DNA from: Streptosporangium album
GTDB lineage: Bacteria > Actinomycetota > Actinomycetes > Streptosporangiales > Streptosporangiaceae
Assembly (NCBI RefSeq): GCF_014203795.1
Contig: NZ_JACHJU010000002.1
Location: 930,001 to 994,000 of the forward strand
DNA length: 64,000 nucleotides
Reading direction: 5' to 3'
The notes beneath the pieces were generated by a model. It was given only the letters and a program-made list of their open reading frames with translations. It searched no databases and was not told the DNA's origin. Numbering within the stretch: the stretch's first letter is position 1; each line of letters opens with the position of its first letter. Positions 10,009 to 19,298 of the stretch are shown one piece after another. The translations under genes and the position numbers were made by a program.

Positions 10009-11097
10009 ATGAGGGTGGTCCTCGCCGGCGGCGGGACGGCCGGTCACATCGAGCCGGCGTTGGCCCTTGCCGACGCGCTCCGCCGACTGGTCCCCGACAT
10101 CGGGATCACGTGCCTTGGCACAGAGCGTGGTCTGGAGACGCGACTGGTGCCGGCCCGGGGTTACGACCTGCAGCTCGTGCCCGCGGTGCCGCTGCCCCGG
10201 GCGATCACGCCCCAGCTGCTGACCGTGCCCGGACGGCTGGCGGGCGCCATCAGCGCCGCCGCCGGCATCATGGACCGGGTTCAGGCCGACGTGCTGGTCG
10301 GTTTCGGCGGTTACGTGGCGACCCCCGCCTACCTCGCGGCGCGGCGGCGCGGTGTGCCGATCGTGGTGCACGAGGCCAACCCGCGACCCGGCCTGGCCAA
10401 CCGGCTGGGCGCGCGGCTCACCGACCACGTGTTCACCGGTCACCAGAACACGCCGCTGAACCACGCCGAATACGTGGGCATCCCGCTCCGCCGTGAGATC
10501 GTCACGCTGGACAGGCTCTCCGTGGGTGACAAGGCGCGTTCCTGGTTCGGCCTGGAGGCCGATCTGCCCACGTTGCTGGTCACCGGAGGCTCCCAGGGCG
10601 CACGATCGCTCAACCGGGCGGCCCTGGCGGCCGGTCCGGTGCTGCGCCGGGCGGGGGTGCAGGTCCTGCATGTCATCGGCCCGAAGAACACGCTGGAGCA
10701 GGAGCCGCCGCCCGGTGACCCGCAGTACGTCGCGCTGCAGTACGTCGACCGGATGGATCTGGCCTACGCCGCGGCCGACTTCGCCCTGTGCCGCAGCGGC
10801 GCCATGACGTGTGCCGAGCTGACCGCGGTGGGCCTGCCCGCCGCCTACATCCCGCTTCCGCATGGAAACGGGGAGCAGCGGCTCAACGCCGAGCCGATCG
10901 TGCAGGCCGGCGGCGGCCTCATGATCGACGACGCCGACCTGACACCGGAGTGGATCATCCAGAACGTCCTGCCCATCCTGTCCGACCCCGAGCGGGTGGT
11001 CACCATGTCGGAGGCCGCCTCCAGGATGGGCCGGAAAGACGCCGATGTGACGCTCGCCCACAGGGTGTTGCAGATCGCGGCGGGGGGGAGGGCCTGA
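10009..11097 (+). CDS. murG: MurG, lipid II-forming GlcNAc transferase
   Basis: GT28 glycosyltransferase that adds GlcNAc to lipid I on the inner membrane face. The 362-residue protein shows the N-terminal GGGTAGHIEPALA loop, the GGSQGARSLN loop of the C-terminal domain and the HGNGEQRLNA donor-site motif. The ATG is preceded by GAAAGGA. A 75-base spacer separates it from ftsW. Confidence 0.96.
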   Translation: MRVVLAGGGTAGHIEPALALADALRRLVPDIGITCLGTERGLETRLVPARGYDLQLVPAVPLPRAITPQLLTVPGRLAGAISAAAGIMDRVQADVLVGFGGYVATPAYLAARRRGVPIVVHEANPRPGLANRLGARLTDHVFTGHQNTPLNHAEYVGIPLRREIVTLDRLSVGDKARSWFGLEADLPTLLVTGGSQGARSLNRAALAAGPVLRRAGVQVLHVIGPKNTLEQEPPPGDPQYVALQYVDRMDLAYAAADFALCRSGAMTCAELTAVGLPAAYIPLPHGNGEQRLNAEPIVQAGGGLMIDDADLTPEWIIQNVLPILSDPERVVTMSEAASRMGRKDADVTLAHRVLQIAAGGRA

Positions 11098-11154
11098 TGG
11101 GCCGGTCGAGGGACGGGGCCGTCCGCGTAGCGAATGAGGAGGGGTGAGCGACCG

Positions 11155-12561
11155 ATGAGTCTGGTCAAGTTGGTGGATCCGGTCGCGGCCGAGGAGCTCG
11201 GGCGCGTCCACTTCATCGGGATCGGCGGCGCCGGAATGTCCGGCATCGCTCGCATCCTGCTCAAGCGGGGCGTGCCGGTCTCCGGTAGTGACGCGCGCGG
11301 CTCGGACATGGTGACCGAGCTGCGGGAGCTGGGCGGCAGGGTCCACATCGGCCACGCCGCCTCGCACATCAAGAACGTCGACACGGTGGTGGTCTCCACC
11401 GCGATCCGCGACTCCAATCCCGAGCTGGGCGAGGCGCTCAGCCAGGGCCTGCGGGTCATCCCCAGGGCCGCCGCGCTGGCCTCGGTCATGGCGGGCCGTA
11501 CCGGGGTCGCCCTGGCCGGGACCCACGGCAAGACCACGACGACCTCCATGCTCACGGTGGCGCTGCAGAAGTGCGGCGTCGATCCGTCCTACTGCGTCGG
11601 CGGTCAGCTCGTGACCACCGGTCTGGGGGCGGACGAAGGCGCGGGCGGGGTGTTCGTCGCCGAAGCCGACGAGAGCGACGGCTCCTTCCTCATGCTGGCG
11701 CCGGACATCGCCGTGGTCACCAACGTGGAGCCGGACCACCTGGACAACTACGGTGAGCCGCGCGCGGTCTACGACAGTTTCGCCCGATTCGTCGAGCGGG
11801 TCGGCACGTCCATGGTGATCTGTGCCGACGATCCCGGCTCGGCCGCGCTGATCCCCATCGCCCGCGCACGGAACCTGAAGGTGATCACGTACGGCGAGGC
11901 CGAGGACGCCGACTTCCGGGTGAGCGGGATCGTCCCCGACGGCCTGGGCATCTCCTTCGTGGTCGACGGCCGCGGAGAGGTCAGGCTGGCCGTACCCGGC
12001 CGTCACAACGCGCTCAACGCCACCGCGGTCATCGCGGTGGCGTCGGAGCTGGGTGTGTCCTTCGACGAGATACGAGACGGCCTGGCCGCCTTCACCGGAG
12101 CCAAGCGCCGTTTCGAGGCCAAGGGCGAGGCCGGGGGAGTGGCGGTTTTCGACAGCTACGCGCATCACCCTACCGAGCTGGCCGCGGACCTGCGCGCGGC
12201 GCGGGACGTGGTGGCGTCGTTCTCCGGATCCGGCAGGGTCGTCGCGGTCTTCCAGCCGCACCTCTACTCCCGGACGAGATTCTTCGCCGACGAGTTCGCG
12301 ACGGCCCTCGGCCTGGCGGACGAGGTCATCGTGCTGGACGTCTACGGCGCCCGTGAGGATCCCGAGCCGGGCGTCTCCGGGGCCCTGGTGGCGGGCAAGG
12401 TCCCTCTTCCGCCCGGTCAGGTGACCTACGCGCCGCAGCGCGACGTGGTCCCCGCCCTGGTGGCCGACCGGGCCCGGCCCGGTGACATCGTGCTCACCAT
12501 GGGGGCGGGCGACGTGACCGAGTTGGGCCCCCGCATCGTGGCGGAGCTGGCCGCCAGGTGA
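11155..12561 (+). CDS. murC: MurC, UDP-MurNAc:L-alanine ligase
   Basis: First Mur ligase. The 468 residues include the N-terminal HFIGIGGAGMSG motif and ATP loop GTHGKTTTTSM. ATG at 11155 is preferred because AGGAGGGG lies about 10 bases upstream. An upstream in-frame ATG at 11134 would place that ribosome site inside the coding region. It is followed closely by ftsQ. Confidence 0.95.
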   Translation: MSLVKLVDPVAAEELGRVHFIGIGGAGMSGIARILLKRGVPVSGSDARGSDMVTELRELGGRVHIGHAASHIKNVDTVVVSTAIRDSNPELGEALSQGLRVIPRAAALASVMAGRTGVALAGTHGKTTTTSMLTVALQKCGVDPSYCVGGQLVTTGLGADEGAGGVFVAEADESDGSFLMLAPDIAVVTNVEPDHLDNYGEPRAVYDSFARFVERVGTSMVICADDPGSAALIPIARARNLKVITYGEAEDADFRVSGIVPDGLGISFVVDGRGEVRLAVPGRHNALNATAVIAVASELGVSFDEIRDGLAAFTGAKRRFEAKGEAGGVAVFDSYAHHPTELAADLRAARDVVASFSGSGRVVAVFQPHLYSRTRFFADEFATALGLADEVIVLDVYGAREDPEPGVSGALVAGKVPLPPGQVTYAPQRDVVPALVADRARPGDIVLTMGAGDVTELGPRIVAELAAR

Positions 12562-12574
12562 CCCGCGGCAGGGG

Positions 12575-13285
12575 ATGCGGGACGCCGGAGCCCGGGCCGC
12601 CGGACGGGGTGAGGCGGTGAACGGGGTGTGGAGGTCGGCCTTCCTGGCCCTGCTCACCGTGGGGGTGGTGGGCATCGCCGCCTGGCTGGTGTTCTTCTCC
12701 TCCGTGCTCGGAGTGCGGGACATCCAGGTGCGGGGAAACCTCGGCATCCCCGCCCAGCAGATCCAGCAGGCGACGGGGGTGCCCGAGGGCAGGCCCCTGG
12801 CCACCGTGGATGTGCCCGAGGTCGAGGAGCGGATCATGAAGATCCGGCAGATCCAGTCGGTGACGGTCAGCCGCGGCTGGCCTGGCACGCTGGTGGTGGA
12901 GGTCGTGGAGCGTGAGCCGGTCGTGGTGGTGCCGGTCGGCACCCGCTACGCCCTCATGGACCGCCATGGCGTGATGACCGAGGTCAGGGATGTCGCGCCG
13001 CCGACGCTTCCGGTGCTACGCGTGGACCATCCGCAGGTCGGCGATCCGGCGACCGGCGCGGCGCTGGCGGTCATGGAGGCAATGCCGGATGATCTGATTC
13101 CGCGGATCGCCGAGATGCTCGCCCCCTCGCCCGAGACCGTCTCGCTGCGTCTGAAGGACGGCCGCACGGTCATGTGGGGCGGCCGGGACCGTGCGGCGGA
13201 CAAAGCGAAGATCCTCGTTACGCTGCTGAAACGTCCGGCCGACACCTATGACGTGAGCTCGCCCGACGTCGTGACGGTGAAGTGA
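12575..13285 (+). CDS. ftsQ: FtsQ/DivIB divisome protein with POTRA domain
   Basis: Bitopic divisome protein linking early and late components. A short basic N-terminus leads to one transmembrane helix (about 24-46). An extracytoplasmic POTRA domain (VRDIQVRGN to VVEREPV) and the beta domain follow. ATG at 12575 gives 236 residues; GTG at 12617 is an alternative that keeps the helix intact. The gene is 13 bases after murC and is the last before the ftsZ regulatory gap. Confidence 0.92.
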   Translation: MRDAGARAAGRGEAVNGVWRSAFLALLTVGVVGIAAWLVFFSSVLGVRDIQVRGNLGIPAQQIQQATGVPEGRPLATVDVPEVEERIMKIRQIQSVTVSRGWPGTLVVEVVEREPVVVVPVGTRYALMDRHGVMTEVRDVAPPTLPVLRVDHPQVGDPATGAALAVMEAMPDDLIPRIAEMLAPSPETVSLRLKDGRTVMWGGRDRAADKAKILVTLLKRPADTYDVSSPDVVTVK

Positions 13286-13510
13286 TCTTGGCCGGTCGCG
13301 CGCGCTCCCGGAAAAGGACGGCCTGCGACACGCCGGGCGCGCTTGCGGCGCGGTTAGTTGACCCGCCTGGAGCGTAACTCCTACTGTCCGTATCACTCCT
13401 CAGGTTGACATAAATCTAAATCTCAACTTGAGGGTGAGGGTTTTGGAAACGACGGCACGGGCCCCGTGCCGCATGAAATTGCAAGTCAACGAGCGGAAAG
13501 GCCCCTCGTC
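13286..13510 (+). promoter_or_regulatory. ftsZ upstream regulatory region
   Basis: A 225-base non-coding gap, the longest in the dcw cluster, with an AT-rich core unlike its surroundings. It contains a perfect -35-like TTGACA at 13405-13410. A short dyad CTCAA-C-TTGAG follows at 13422-13432, then GGGTGAGGGTTTTGG. No clean TANNNT at 16-18 bases from the TTGACA is evident, so I call the region rather than a mapped promoter. Independent ftsZ promoters in this gap are known from Streptomyces. Confidence 0.55.
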
Positions 13511-14902
13511 GTGGCAGCACCGCAGAACTACCTCGCGGTCATCAAGGTTGTAGGAATCGGCGGAGGCGGAGTCAACGCCGTCAACCGGATGATCGAGGAG
13601 GGACTCAAGGGCGTCGAGTTCATCGCCATCAATACCGACGCTCAGGCGCTGCTGATGAGTGACGCCGACGTCAAGCTCGATGTCGGGCGTGAGCTCACCC
13701 GCGGCCTCGGCGCGGGGGCCAACCCCGAAGTCGGGCGCAAGGCGGCCGAGGACCACCGCGAGGAGATCGAAGAGGTCATCAAGGGCGCCGACATGGTGTT
13801 CGTCACCGCCGGAGAAGGGGGTGGCACAGGCACCGGCGGCGCCCCGGTGGTGGCCAACATCGCACGCTCGCTGGGCGCGCTGACCATCGGCGTGGTCACC
13901 CGGCCCTTCAGCTTCGAGGGCCGGCGCAGGGCGATGCAGGCCGAGGCGGGCATAGAGACCCTCCGCGAGGAGGTCGACACCCTCATCGTGATCCCGAACG
14001 ACCGGCTGCTGTCGATCTCCGATCGGCAGGTGAGCGTGCTGGACGCCTTCAAGGCGGCCGACCAGGTGCTGCTCTCCGGTGTCCAGGGCATCACCGACCT
14101 CATCACCACTCCGGGTCTGATCAACCTCGACTTCGCCGATGTGAAGTCGGTCATGTCCGGCGCAGGCTCGGCGCTCATGGGCATCGGCCATGCGCGCGGT
14201 GACGACCGGTCGGTCGCGGCGGCCGAGATGGCCGTCTCCAGCCCGCTGCTGGAGGCCAGCATCGACGGCGCGCACGGCGTGCTGCTCTCGATCGCCGGCG
14301 GTTCGGACCTCGGCCTGTTCGAGATCAACGAGGCGGCTCAGCTCGTCTCCAACGCCGCGGCGCCGGACGCCAACATCATCTTCGGCACGGTCATCGACGA
14401 CGCCCTCGGCGACGAGGTGCGTGTCACGGTGATCGCGGCGGGGTTCGACGAGCCCGTCGCGGAGACCAAGGCCGTCATGCCGCAGCCGGCCGCCCGTCAG
14501 CAGCCGGCGCCGCGTCCGGCCCCCGCGGCCCCACCGGCCCGCCCGGCGCCTCCCACGGTGAAGACCGAGCTCCGGCCCGAGCCGAGGGCCGAGCAACCAC
14601 AGCCGCACGCCCGGCCGGTCGCCGGCCCCTCGTCCGCCCCGGCGGAGATGCCGATACCGCCCGCCCCGCAGCCGGTTCAGCAGATCCACCCCGCCCAGCC
14701 GCCGGCGCATCTCCCCGCTGAGCAGGCTGAGCAGCCCCGCGCTGACGAGCCGCCGGCCCCGCCGGTGTCCATCCCGCGCCCGGCTCCCGAGCCGTCACAG
14801 CCCACCCCCATCTCCGCGAGGCTCTCCGACCCCGCCCGCCGGCGTCCGGTGATCTTCGAGGAGCAGGAAGAGGAGCTCGACGTTCCCGACTTCCTGAAGT
14901 GA
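13511..14902 (+). CDS. ftsZ: FtsZ, tubulin-like division GTPase
   Basis: Forms the Z ring. The GTG at 13511 gives [13 protein letters not shown], the usual actinomycete N-terminus, with GAAAGG about 10 bases upstream. An earlier in-frame GTG at 13466 would add an atypical extension. The tubulin signature GGGTGTGG and the synergy loop NLDFADVKS are intact. After about residue 315 comes a long Pro/Ala/Gln-rich linker, ending in the conserved C-terminal peptide ELDVPDFLK, which binds SepF and other partners. Total 463 residues. Confidence 0.97.
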   Translation: MAAPQNYLAVIKVVGIGGGGVNAVNRMIEEGLKGVEFIAINTDAQALLMSDADVKLDVGRELTRGLGAGANPEVGRKAAEDHREEIEEVIKGADMVFVTAGEGGGTGTGGAPVVANIARSLGALTIGVVTRPFSFEGRRRAMQAEAGIETLREEVDTLIVIPNDRLLSISDRQVSVLDAFKAADQVLLSGVQGITDLITTPGLINLDFADVKSVMSGAGSALMGIGHARGDDRSVAAAEMAVSSPLLEASIDGAHGVLLSIAGGSDLGLFEINEAAQLVSNAAAPDANIIFGTVIDDALGDEVRVTVIAAGFDEPVAETKAVMPQPAARQQPAPRPAPAAPPARPAPPTVKTELRPEPRAEQPQPHARPVAGPSSAPAEMPIPPAPQPVQQIHPAQPPAHLPAEQAEQPRADEPPAPPVSIPRPAPEPSQPTPISARLSDPARRRPVIFEEQEEELDVPDFLK

Positions 14903-14992
14903 CATTCCTCACGGCCGGGTGAGCGACGGATCACTCGGCTGGAGCAGGGAAGATGGATTCCGCCGGTTTGTCGGTAACTGAACGGCGGAGAT

Positions 14993-15697
14993 GTGACGGA
15001 AGCAACACGACGTGATGAGATCGCGGCCGGTCTGGCCCGGGTCGAGGCGGAGATCGCCGAAGCCTGCCGGGCCGCCGGCCGTGCCCGTGACGAGCTGACA
15101 CTCATCGCGGTGAGCAAGACCTATCCCGCCTCTGACGTGCGTCTGCTGGCCGCGCTGGGCGTGACGGACGTGGGGGAGAACCGCGACCAGGAGGCGGCGG
15201 CAAAGGCGCACGAATGCGCCGGGCTCGGCCTCGTCTGGCACTTCGTCGGCCAGTTGCAGACCAACAAGGCCCGTTCCGTGGTCGGCTATGCCGACGTCGT
15301 CCACTCGGTGGACCGCCCACGCCTGGTGGCCGCACTCAGCCAGGAGGCGGTCAGGGCGGGCCGGGAGGTCGTCTGCCTGGTGCAGGTCGCCCTGGACGGC
15401 GATCCCGGGCGGGGCGGCGCGCGGCCACAGGACGTGCCCGCGCTGGCGGAGGCCCTCGCCGCCGCCCCGGGCCTGCGTCTGGGCGGGGTGATGGCGGTGG
15501 CGCCTCTGGGCGGGGAGCCGGGCCGGGCCTTCGCGGAGTTGCGGAAGATCGCGCAGACCGTACGGGATGCCCACCCGGGAGCCGACGTCATCTCGGCAGG
15601 TATGAGCGGTGATATGTCCGAGGCTATTGCGAATGGCGCGACACACCTGCGTGTCGGTACGGCGTTGCTCGGTCGCAGGAAGCCCTTAGTCAGGTAA
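14993..15697 (+). CDS. YggS/YlmE family PLP-binding homeostasis protein
   Basis: A 234-residue fold-III PLP protein with the cofactor lysine in AVSKTYPA (K42) and the family motifs GENRDQEA and HFVGQLQTNK. The family buffers pyridoxal phosphate and affects amino-acid balance; no enzymatic reaction is firmly assigned. The GTG start follows GGCGGAG. It lies only 90 bases after ftsZ. The ylmD/yfiH gene that commonly sits between ftsZ and ylmE in actinobacteria is absent. Confidence 0.92.
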   Translation: MTEATRRDEIAAGLARVEAEIAEACRAAGRARDELTLIAVSKTYPASDVRLLAALGVTDVGENRDQEAAAKAHECAGLGLVWHFVGQLQTNKARSVVGYADVVHSVDRPRLVAALSQEAVRAGREVVCLVQVALDGDPGRGGARPQDVPALAEALAAAPGLRLGGVMAVAPLGGEPGRAFAELRKIAQTVRDAHPGADVISAGMSGDMSEAIANGATHLRVGTALLGRRKPLVR

Positions 15698-15817
15698 TGT
15701 CCCTTCAAGTGGACCTTGGCGTCCGCGTATCCAGATAGAGGTCGATCGGTGGTGAGCTCCAAGGGGGTGCGGCTACCGCCCCGGGCAAATCGGAGTAAGG
15801 CGGAGGAAGAAGTAGCG

Positions 15818-16321
15818 ATGGCCGGCGCGATGCGCAAGATGGCGGTCTACCTCGGTCTTGTGGAGGACGACCGCTACGAGAGATATGACAGCTATTCCGA
15901 CGACGAGTACGACGACTTCGACGACTCGCGGAGGGTCGGCGACGAGCGGCCTGGCACGGTCCACGACCGCGATGACGACACTGACCCCGGCGTGCCCGCC
16001 CCGAGGCCCGCGACGGCTGTCATAGAGCGCCGCACGACCGATCTGGCGCGTATCACGACGCTTCATCCCCGCACCTACAACGAGGCGCGGACAATCGGTG
16101 AACACTTCCGTGACGGCACCCCGGTCATCATGAACCTGACCGAGATGGTTGACAGCGATGCCAAGCGCCTAGTCGATTTCGCGGCAGGTCTTGTCTTTGG
16201 CCTACATGGCAGCATTGAACGTGTTACCAACAAGGTGTTCCTGTTGTCCCCTGCCAATGTCGAGGTGACCGCCGAGGACAAGGCCCGAATCGCGGAACGC
16301 GGGTTCTTCAACCAGAGCTAG
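15818..16321 (+). CDS. sepF: SepF, FtsZ membrane-anchor protein
   Basis: A 167-residue cell-division protein. An N-terminal amphipathic helix ([14 protein letters not shown]) is followed by a very acidic, Asp/Tyr-rich linker and the C-terminal SepF globular domain ([15 protein letters not shown] to [10 protein letters not shown]). SepF ties FtsZ filaments to the membrane in actinobacteria, which lack FtsA. ATG at 15818 was chosen because GGAGGAAG lies nine bases upstream and the helix begins there. An upstream GTG gives an extension unlike the family. Confidence 0.95.
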   Translation: MAGAMRKMAVYLGLVEDDRYERYDSYSDDEYDDFDDSRRVGDERPGTVHDRDDDTDPGVPAPRPATAVIERRTTDLARITTLHPRTYNEARTIGEHFRDGTPVIMNLTEMVDSDAKRLVDFAAGLVFGLHGSIERVTNKVFLLSPANVEVTAEDKARIAERGFFNQS

Positions 16322-16403
16322 AGTTCCACCATGAACAGTGACTGGCCGGACAGGTCCCGACAAGACCGGGGATGGCGGAGCGAAGTGGAGGCGGGGACAG
16401 ACC

Positions 16404-16691
16404 GTGGGGATCGTTAGCGAGATCTTGGTCCTTGTCCTGTCCCTCTACCTCGTTCTGCTGATCGGCAGAATGATCTTTGAGACGGTACAGGCGTTCGCGC
16501 GTCAATGGCGGCCGACAGGGGTCGTCCTCGTTCTGGCGGAGGCCGTATACACGGTGACCGACCCACCTCTCAAGTTCCTCCGCCGTTTCATTCCACCACT
16601 CCGGTTAGGTACGGTGGCCTTTGACCTAAGCTTCACAGTGCTGTTCATTGTGGTCTTGGTCTTGATCCAACTCGTGTCCGCGCTTCGTTGA
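16404..16691 (+). CDS. YggT/YlmG family membrane protein
   Basis: A 95-residue protein with two hydrophobic spans (about 3-24 and 68-92) and the family pattern TDPPLKFLRRFIPPLRLG between them. The usual YggT length is matched when GTG at 16404 is used, with GGAGGCGGGG upstream. The family is linked to division, membrane organisation or osmotic tolerance, but no reaction is known. It is flanked by sepF and divIVA as in other actinomycetes. Confidence 0.9.
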   Translation: MGIVSEILVLVLSLYLVLLIGRMIFETVQAFARQWRPTGVVLVLAEAVYTVTDPPLKFLRRFIPPLRLGTVAFDLSFTVLFIVVLVLIQLVSALR

Positions 16692-16740
16692 TCGGGTACC
16701 GTCCCTCCGGACAGACTCCAAGCGCGCCAAGGAGACCGAA

Positions 16741-17598
16741 ATGCCGCTGACGCCCGCTGATGTGCGGAACAAGCAATTCAGTACGACCCGGCTCAGGCCG
16801 GGTTACGACGAGGAAGAGGTAGACGCCTTCCTCGATGAGGTGGAGTCCGAGCTGGACCGTCTCATCCAGGAGAACGAGGAGCTCCGCGCCAAGCTTGCGG
16901 AGTGCCTGCGGGGCAAGGTGCCCGGCGGGATGGGGATGGCCATGGCGCCCGCCCCCGTCGCCGAGCCCAAGCCCGAGATGATGATGCCGCAGCCGGAGCC
17001 CATGCGTGCCCCCGAGCCGGTGCAGCACCAGCAGCCTGTTCCCGTTGGTATGGGAATGCCCCCTGCTGAGGACAACATGGACACCGCTGCCCGCGTGCTC
17101 GCGCTGGCCCAGCAGACGGCCGACCAGGCGATCGCCGATGCCCGCCGGGAGGCGGACGAGACGGTGACCCGGGCACGTCGCGAGGCCGACGACATCCTCG
17201 GCAAGGCGCGTCGACAGGCCGAGCAGGTCATCGGTGACGCCCGCTCCCGCGCCGAGACGCTGGAACGTGACGCGCAGGAACGGCACCGGCAGGCCATGGG
17301 CTCGCTGGTGCAGACCCGCGACGAGCTCGAGCGCAAGGTCGAGGAGCTCCGCAGCTTCGAGCGCGAGTACCGCAGCCGCCTGAAGCTCTACCTGGAGAAC
17401 CAGCTCGCCGAGCTGAACGTGGCTGCCGAGGGCAGTGGCGGGTTCCCCATGGTGGGCGGCCCCCCGGCCATGTCGCACTCCGTTCCTCAGGGTGGTCCGC
17501 AGCCGATCCAGGGTGGCCCCAACCCGTTCGGCGGTGAGCCGTCGCAGCATTCGGGCGCCTTCCAGGGCGTTGACGGTCCGCACAACGACCGCCGCTAG
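16741..17598 (+). CDS. divIVA: DivIVA/Wag31 polar-growth scaffold
   Basis: Coiled-coil protein that marks poles and tips and recruits the wall-synthesis machinery. The 285 residues begin with the conserved lipid-binding domain (MPLTPADVRNKQF and RLRPGYDEEEVDAFLDEVE). A Met/Pro-rich spacer (60-110) and a long Ala/Arg/Glu coiled coil (115-220) follow, then a Gly/Pro-rich tail. GGAGA lies seven bases before the ATG. In filamentous actinomycetes this protein is a target of Ser/Thr kinases such as the three encoded downstream; that link is inferred here. Confidence 0.95.
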   Translation: MPLTPADVRNKQFSTTRLRPGYDEEEVDAFLDEVESELDRLIQENEELRAKLAECLRGKVPGGMGMAMAPAPVAEPKPEMMMPQPEPMRAPEPVQHQQPVPVGMGMPPAEDNMDTAARVLALAQQTADQAIADARREADETVTRARREADDILGKARRQAEQVIGDARSRAETLERDAQERHRQAMGSLVQTRDELERKVEELRSFEREYRSRLKLYLENQLAELNVAAEGSGGFPMVGGPPAMSHSVPQGGPQPIQGGPNPFGGEPSQHSGAFQGVDGPHNDRR

Positions 17599-17603
17599 GG
17601 TGT

Positions 17604-17624
17604 CGGGTCATTCCCTCTGACCCG
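17604..17624. other. Short hairpin between divIVA and the next gene
   Basis: A perfect 7-bp inverted repeat, CGGGTCA and TGACCCG, with a seven-base loop in the 43-base gap. There is no T run, so it may moderate rather than stop transcription, or stabilise an mRNA end. Confidence 0.4.
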
Positions 17625-17641
17625 TATCCGGGAGTTGTTCT

Positions 17642-19159
17642 GTGATCCTTATCAGCGCTGGTTTGGTGGTCACGGCCATCGTCCTGCTCATCGCGGGATT
17701 TGTGCTGGGCCAAGCCTTTCTGGTCATGTGGTCGATCGCGGTCAGCGTGCTGTCCGCGGTCTTCCTGGTGATCGGGGCGTTGTTGCGCCGCCATGAGCTG
17801 TTCCCCAGCGGTGGGCACACCGGGTCGACTCCGCTCCCGCCCAAGGGACCGGTCCCGGCCGGGCCGATGCCCGCACCGCACATGATGTCCGACCGGCATG
17901 TCCCCTCGGCCCCGCACGCGATGGCGCCACAGGGCATGCGGCAGACGGCGACGGCCACGCCCCAGCCCCGGATGAGTCCGGTGGCGGGGCGGGCCTCCGC
18001 CGTGCGGCGGGGGCTCCTGGACGCCCAGGCGATCGTCCTGGTGATCCCCGGTCGCAAGCGGTACCACGTCGCCGGGTGCAGGCAGCTGGCCGGCAGAGAT
18101 CATGAGGAGCTCACTCACGAGGAGGCGCGGGAGGAGGGCTTCACGCCCTGTACCACGTGCCTGCCCGAGCTCACCCGCGAGAACCAGCCGCGGGACGCCT
18201 CCCGCGGGGCGCAGGAGCCGGCCGCGTCCCCGACGCCGTCTCAGGAGCCCGCCGCCGGTGAGACCCGTGAGTCCGGCGCCGCCACCGCCCGCTTCAATCC
18301 GCCGTACGGACCTGTCACCTCCTCCAGCCCGCAGGAGGCCGCCGAGGCCCGGCCCTACGCCCAGGGCTCCCCGGCCTCTCAGGGGCCGGCACAGCCCCAG
18401 GAACCGGCACCGCCGCTGCGTGCGGGCAAGCCCGCCGACCGGCCGGTGCAGGAGCCGTCCGCGGTGCCCCCGTCGCAGACCTCCGACGACTCCGCCGCGA
18501 CCAGCTGGTTCAGCCGCGAGACGGTCGCATCCGTCACTTCCGCCCCGGAGGCGCCGGCCGGATCCGATGACTCCGGGGACGAGGCGCCGGCGGAGCCGGA
18601 ATCCGTCCCCCCGGGTCCCGCCAAGGCCGAGACTCCCGTCCAGCCCGACAGCCAGGCAAGGCCCGGTGTGGCCGAGGACGAGACCCCGGCCACGCCCGCC
18701 GGATCCGATGGCCCGCCCGGCCCTGCCGAGCGGGAGCCTTCCGCCGAGGAGCAGGATTCCCTCGGTGAGCCCGTGTCCGCGGAGGCGGACGGCACCCCCG
18801 AGCCGGTGGAGCCGGCTGAGACCGCACCCGGGCGCGCCGGGGAGCCGGTGTCGGCCGACTCCACCTCGGAGGAGACGGAGACCTCGGTGGGCGGCCAGAA
18901 AGAAGACGTCCCCGAGGAAGCCCCCGACGAGGACGACGAGGACACCGACACCGCTCCCCACGGGATCCCGGCCGTGCAGGACGGGCCCGGACCGGGGGAC
19001 GCGGGAACGGTCAAGGTCATCGTCGGCACCCGCCGCTTCCACAGCTCCATCTGCCCCCTCATCAAGGGCACGGACGGCGACGGCATCGAGACCATGCCCC
19101 GGGCCGAGGCCGAGGAGGCGGGTCTGAGCGGCTGCTCGGTCTGCCAGGCCGACCGCTAG
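17642..19159 (+). CDS. Membrane-anchored protein with two Cys/His (possible zinc) motifs
   Basis: I do not recognise a characterised family. The 505-residue protein starts with two hydrophobic segments (about 2-22 and 28-48). A first motif at about 130-175 has the pattern RYHxxxC, about 26 residues, then PCTTC. A long Pro/Glu/Ser/Ala-rich linker, strongly acidic towards its end, leads to a second copy of the motif at the extreme C-terminus (RFHxxxC ... GCSVC). The repeated H-x3-C ... C-x2-C arrangement with an Ala-Glu-Ala helix in between resembles small zinc-binding tails found on nucleases and Ada-like proteins. Metal binding is inferred. It lies 43 bases after divIVA in the same direction, so a wall or division role is plausible but unproven. 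The GTG start has GGGAG upstream. Confidence 0.75.
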   Translation: MILISAGLVVTAIVLLIAGFVLGQAFLVMWSIAVSVLSAVFLVIGALLRRHELFPSGGHTGSTPLPPKGPVPAGPMPAPHMMSDRHVPSAPHAMAPQGMRQTATATPQPRMSPVAGRASAVRRGLLDAQAIVLVIPGRKRYHVAGCRQLAGRDHEELTHEEAREEGFTPCTTCLPELTRENQPRDASRGAQEPAASPTPSQEPAAGETRESGAATARFNPPYGPVTSSSPQEAAEARPYAQGSPASQGPAQPQEPAPPLRAGKPADRPVQEPSAVPPSQTSDDSAATSWFSRETVASVTSAPEAPAGSDDSGDEAPAEPESVPPGPAKAETPVQPDSQARPGVAEDETPATPAGSDGPPGPAEREPSAEEQDSLGEPVSAEADGTPEPVEPAETAPGRAGEPVSADSTSEETETSVGGQKEDVPEEAPDEDDEDTDTAPHGIPAVQDGPGPGDAGTVKVIVGTRRFHSSICPLIKGTDGDGIETMPRAEAEEAGLSGCSVCQADR

Positions 19160-19206
19160 GGAGGACACCGGCCGGATCACGGACGTCACTCCGGATCGGC
19201 CGCACC

Positions 19207-19253
19207 AGCGCGAAGGGCCCCGGGAGGATTTTCCTCCCGGGGCCCTTCGCGCT
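19207..19253. terminator. Long hairpin terminator between convergent genes
   Basis: A perfect 22-bp inverted repeat (19207-19228 with 19232-19253) with a three-base loop, very GC-rich, between the end of the dcw-linked gene and the convergent end of ileS. It lacks a clear T tail, as is common in actinomycetes, and could act in both directions. Confidence 0.85.
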
Positions 19254-19298
19254 GTCACACGCCGGTCCCCTCCGGGGGAGGGGACCGGCTGCCTGAGA

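Noticed and set aside
9871..12942. A 1023-codon - strand frame opposite murG and murC
   Set aside because: Same shadow effect; the + strand genes are unambiguous.
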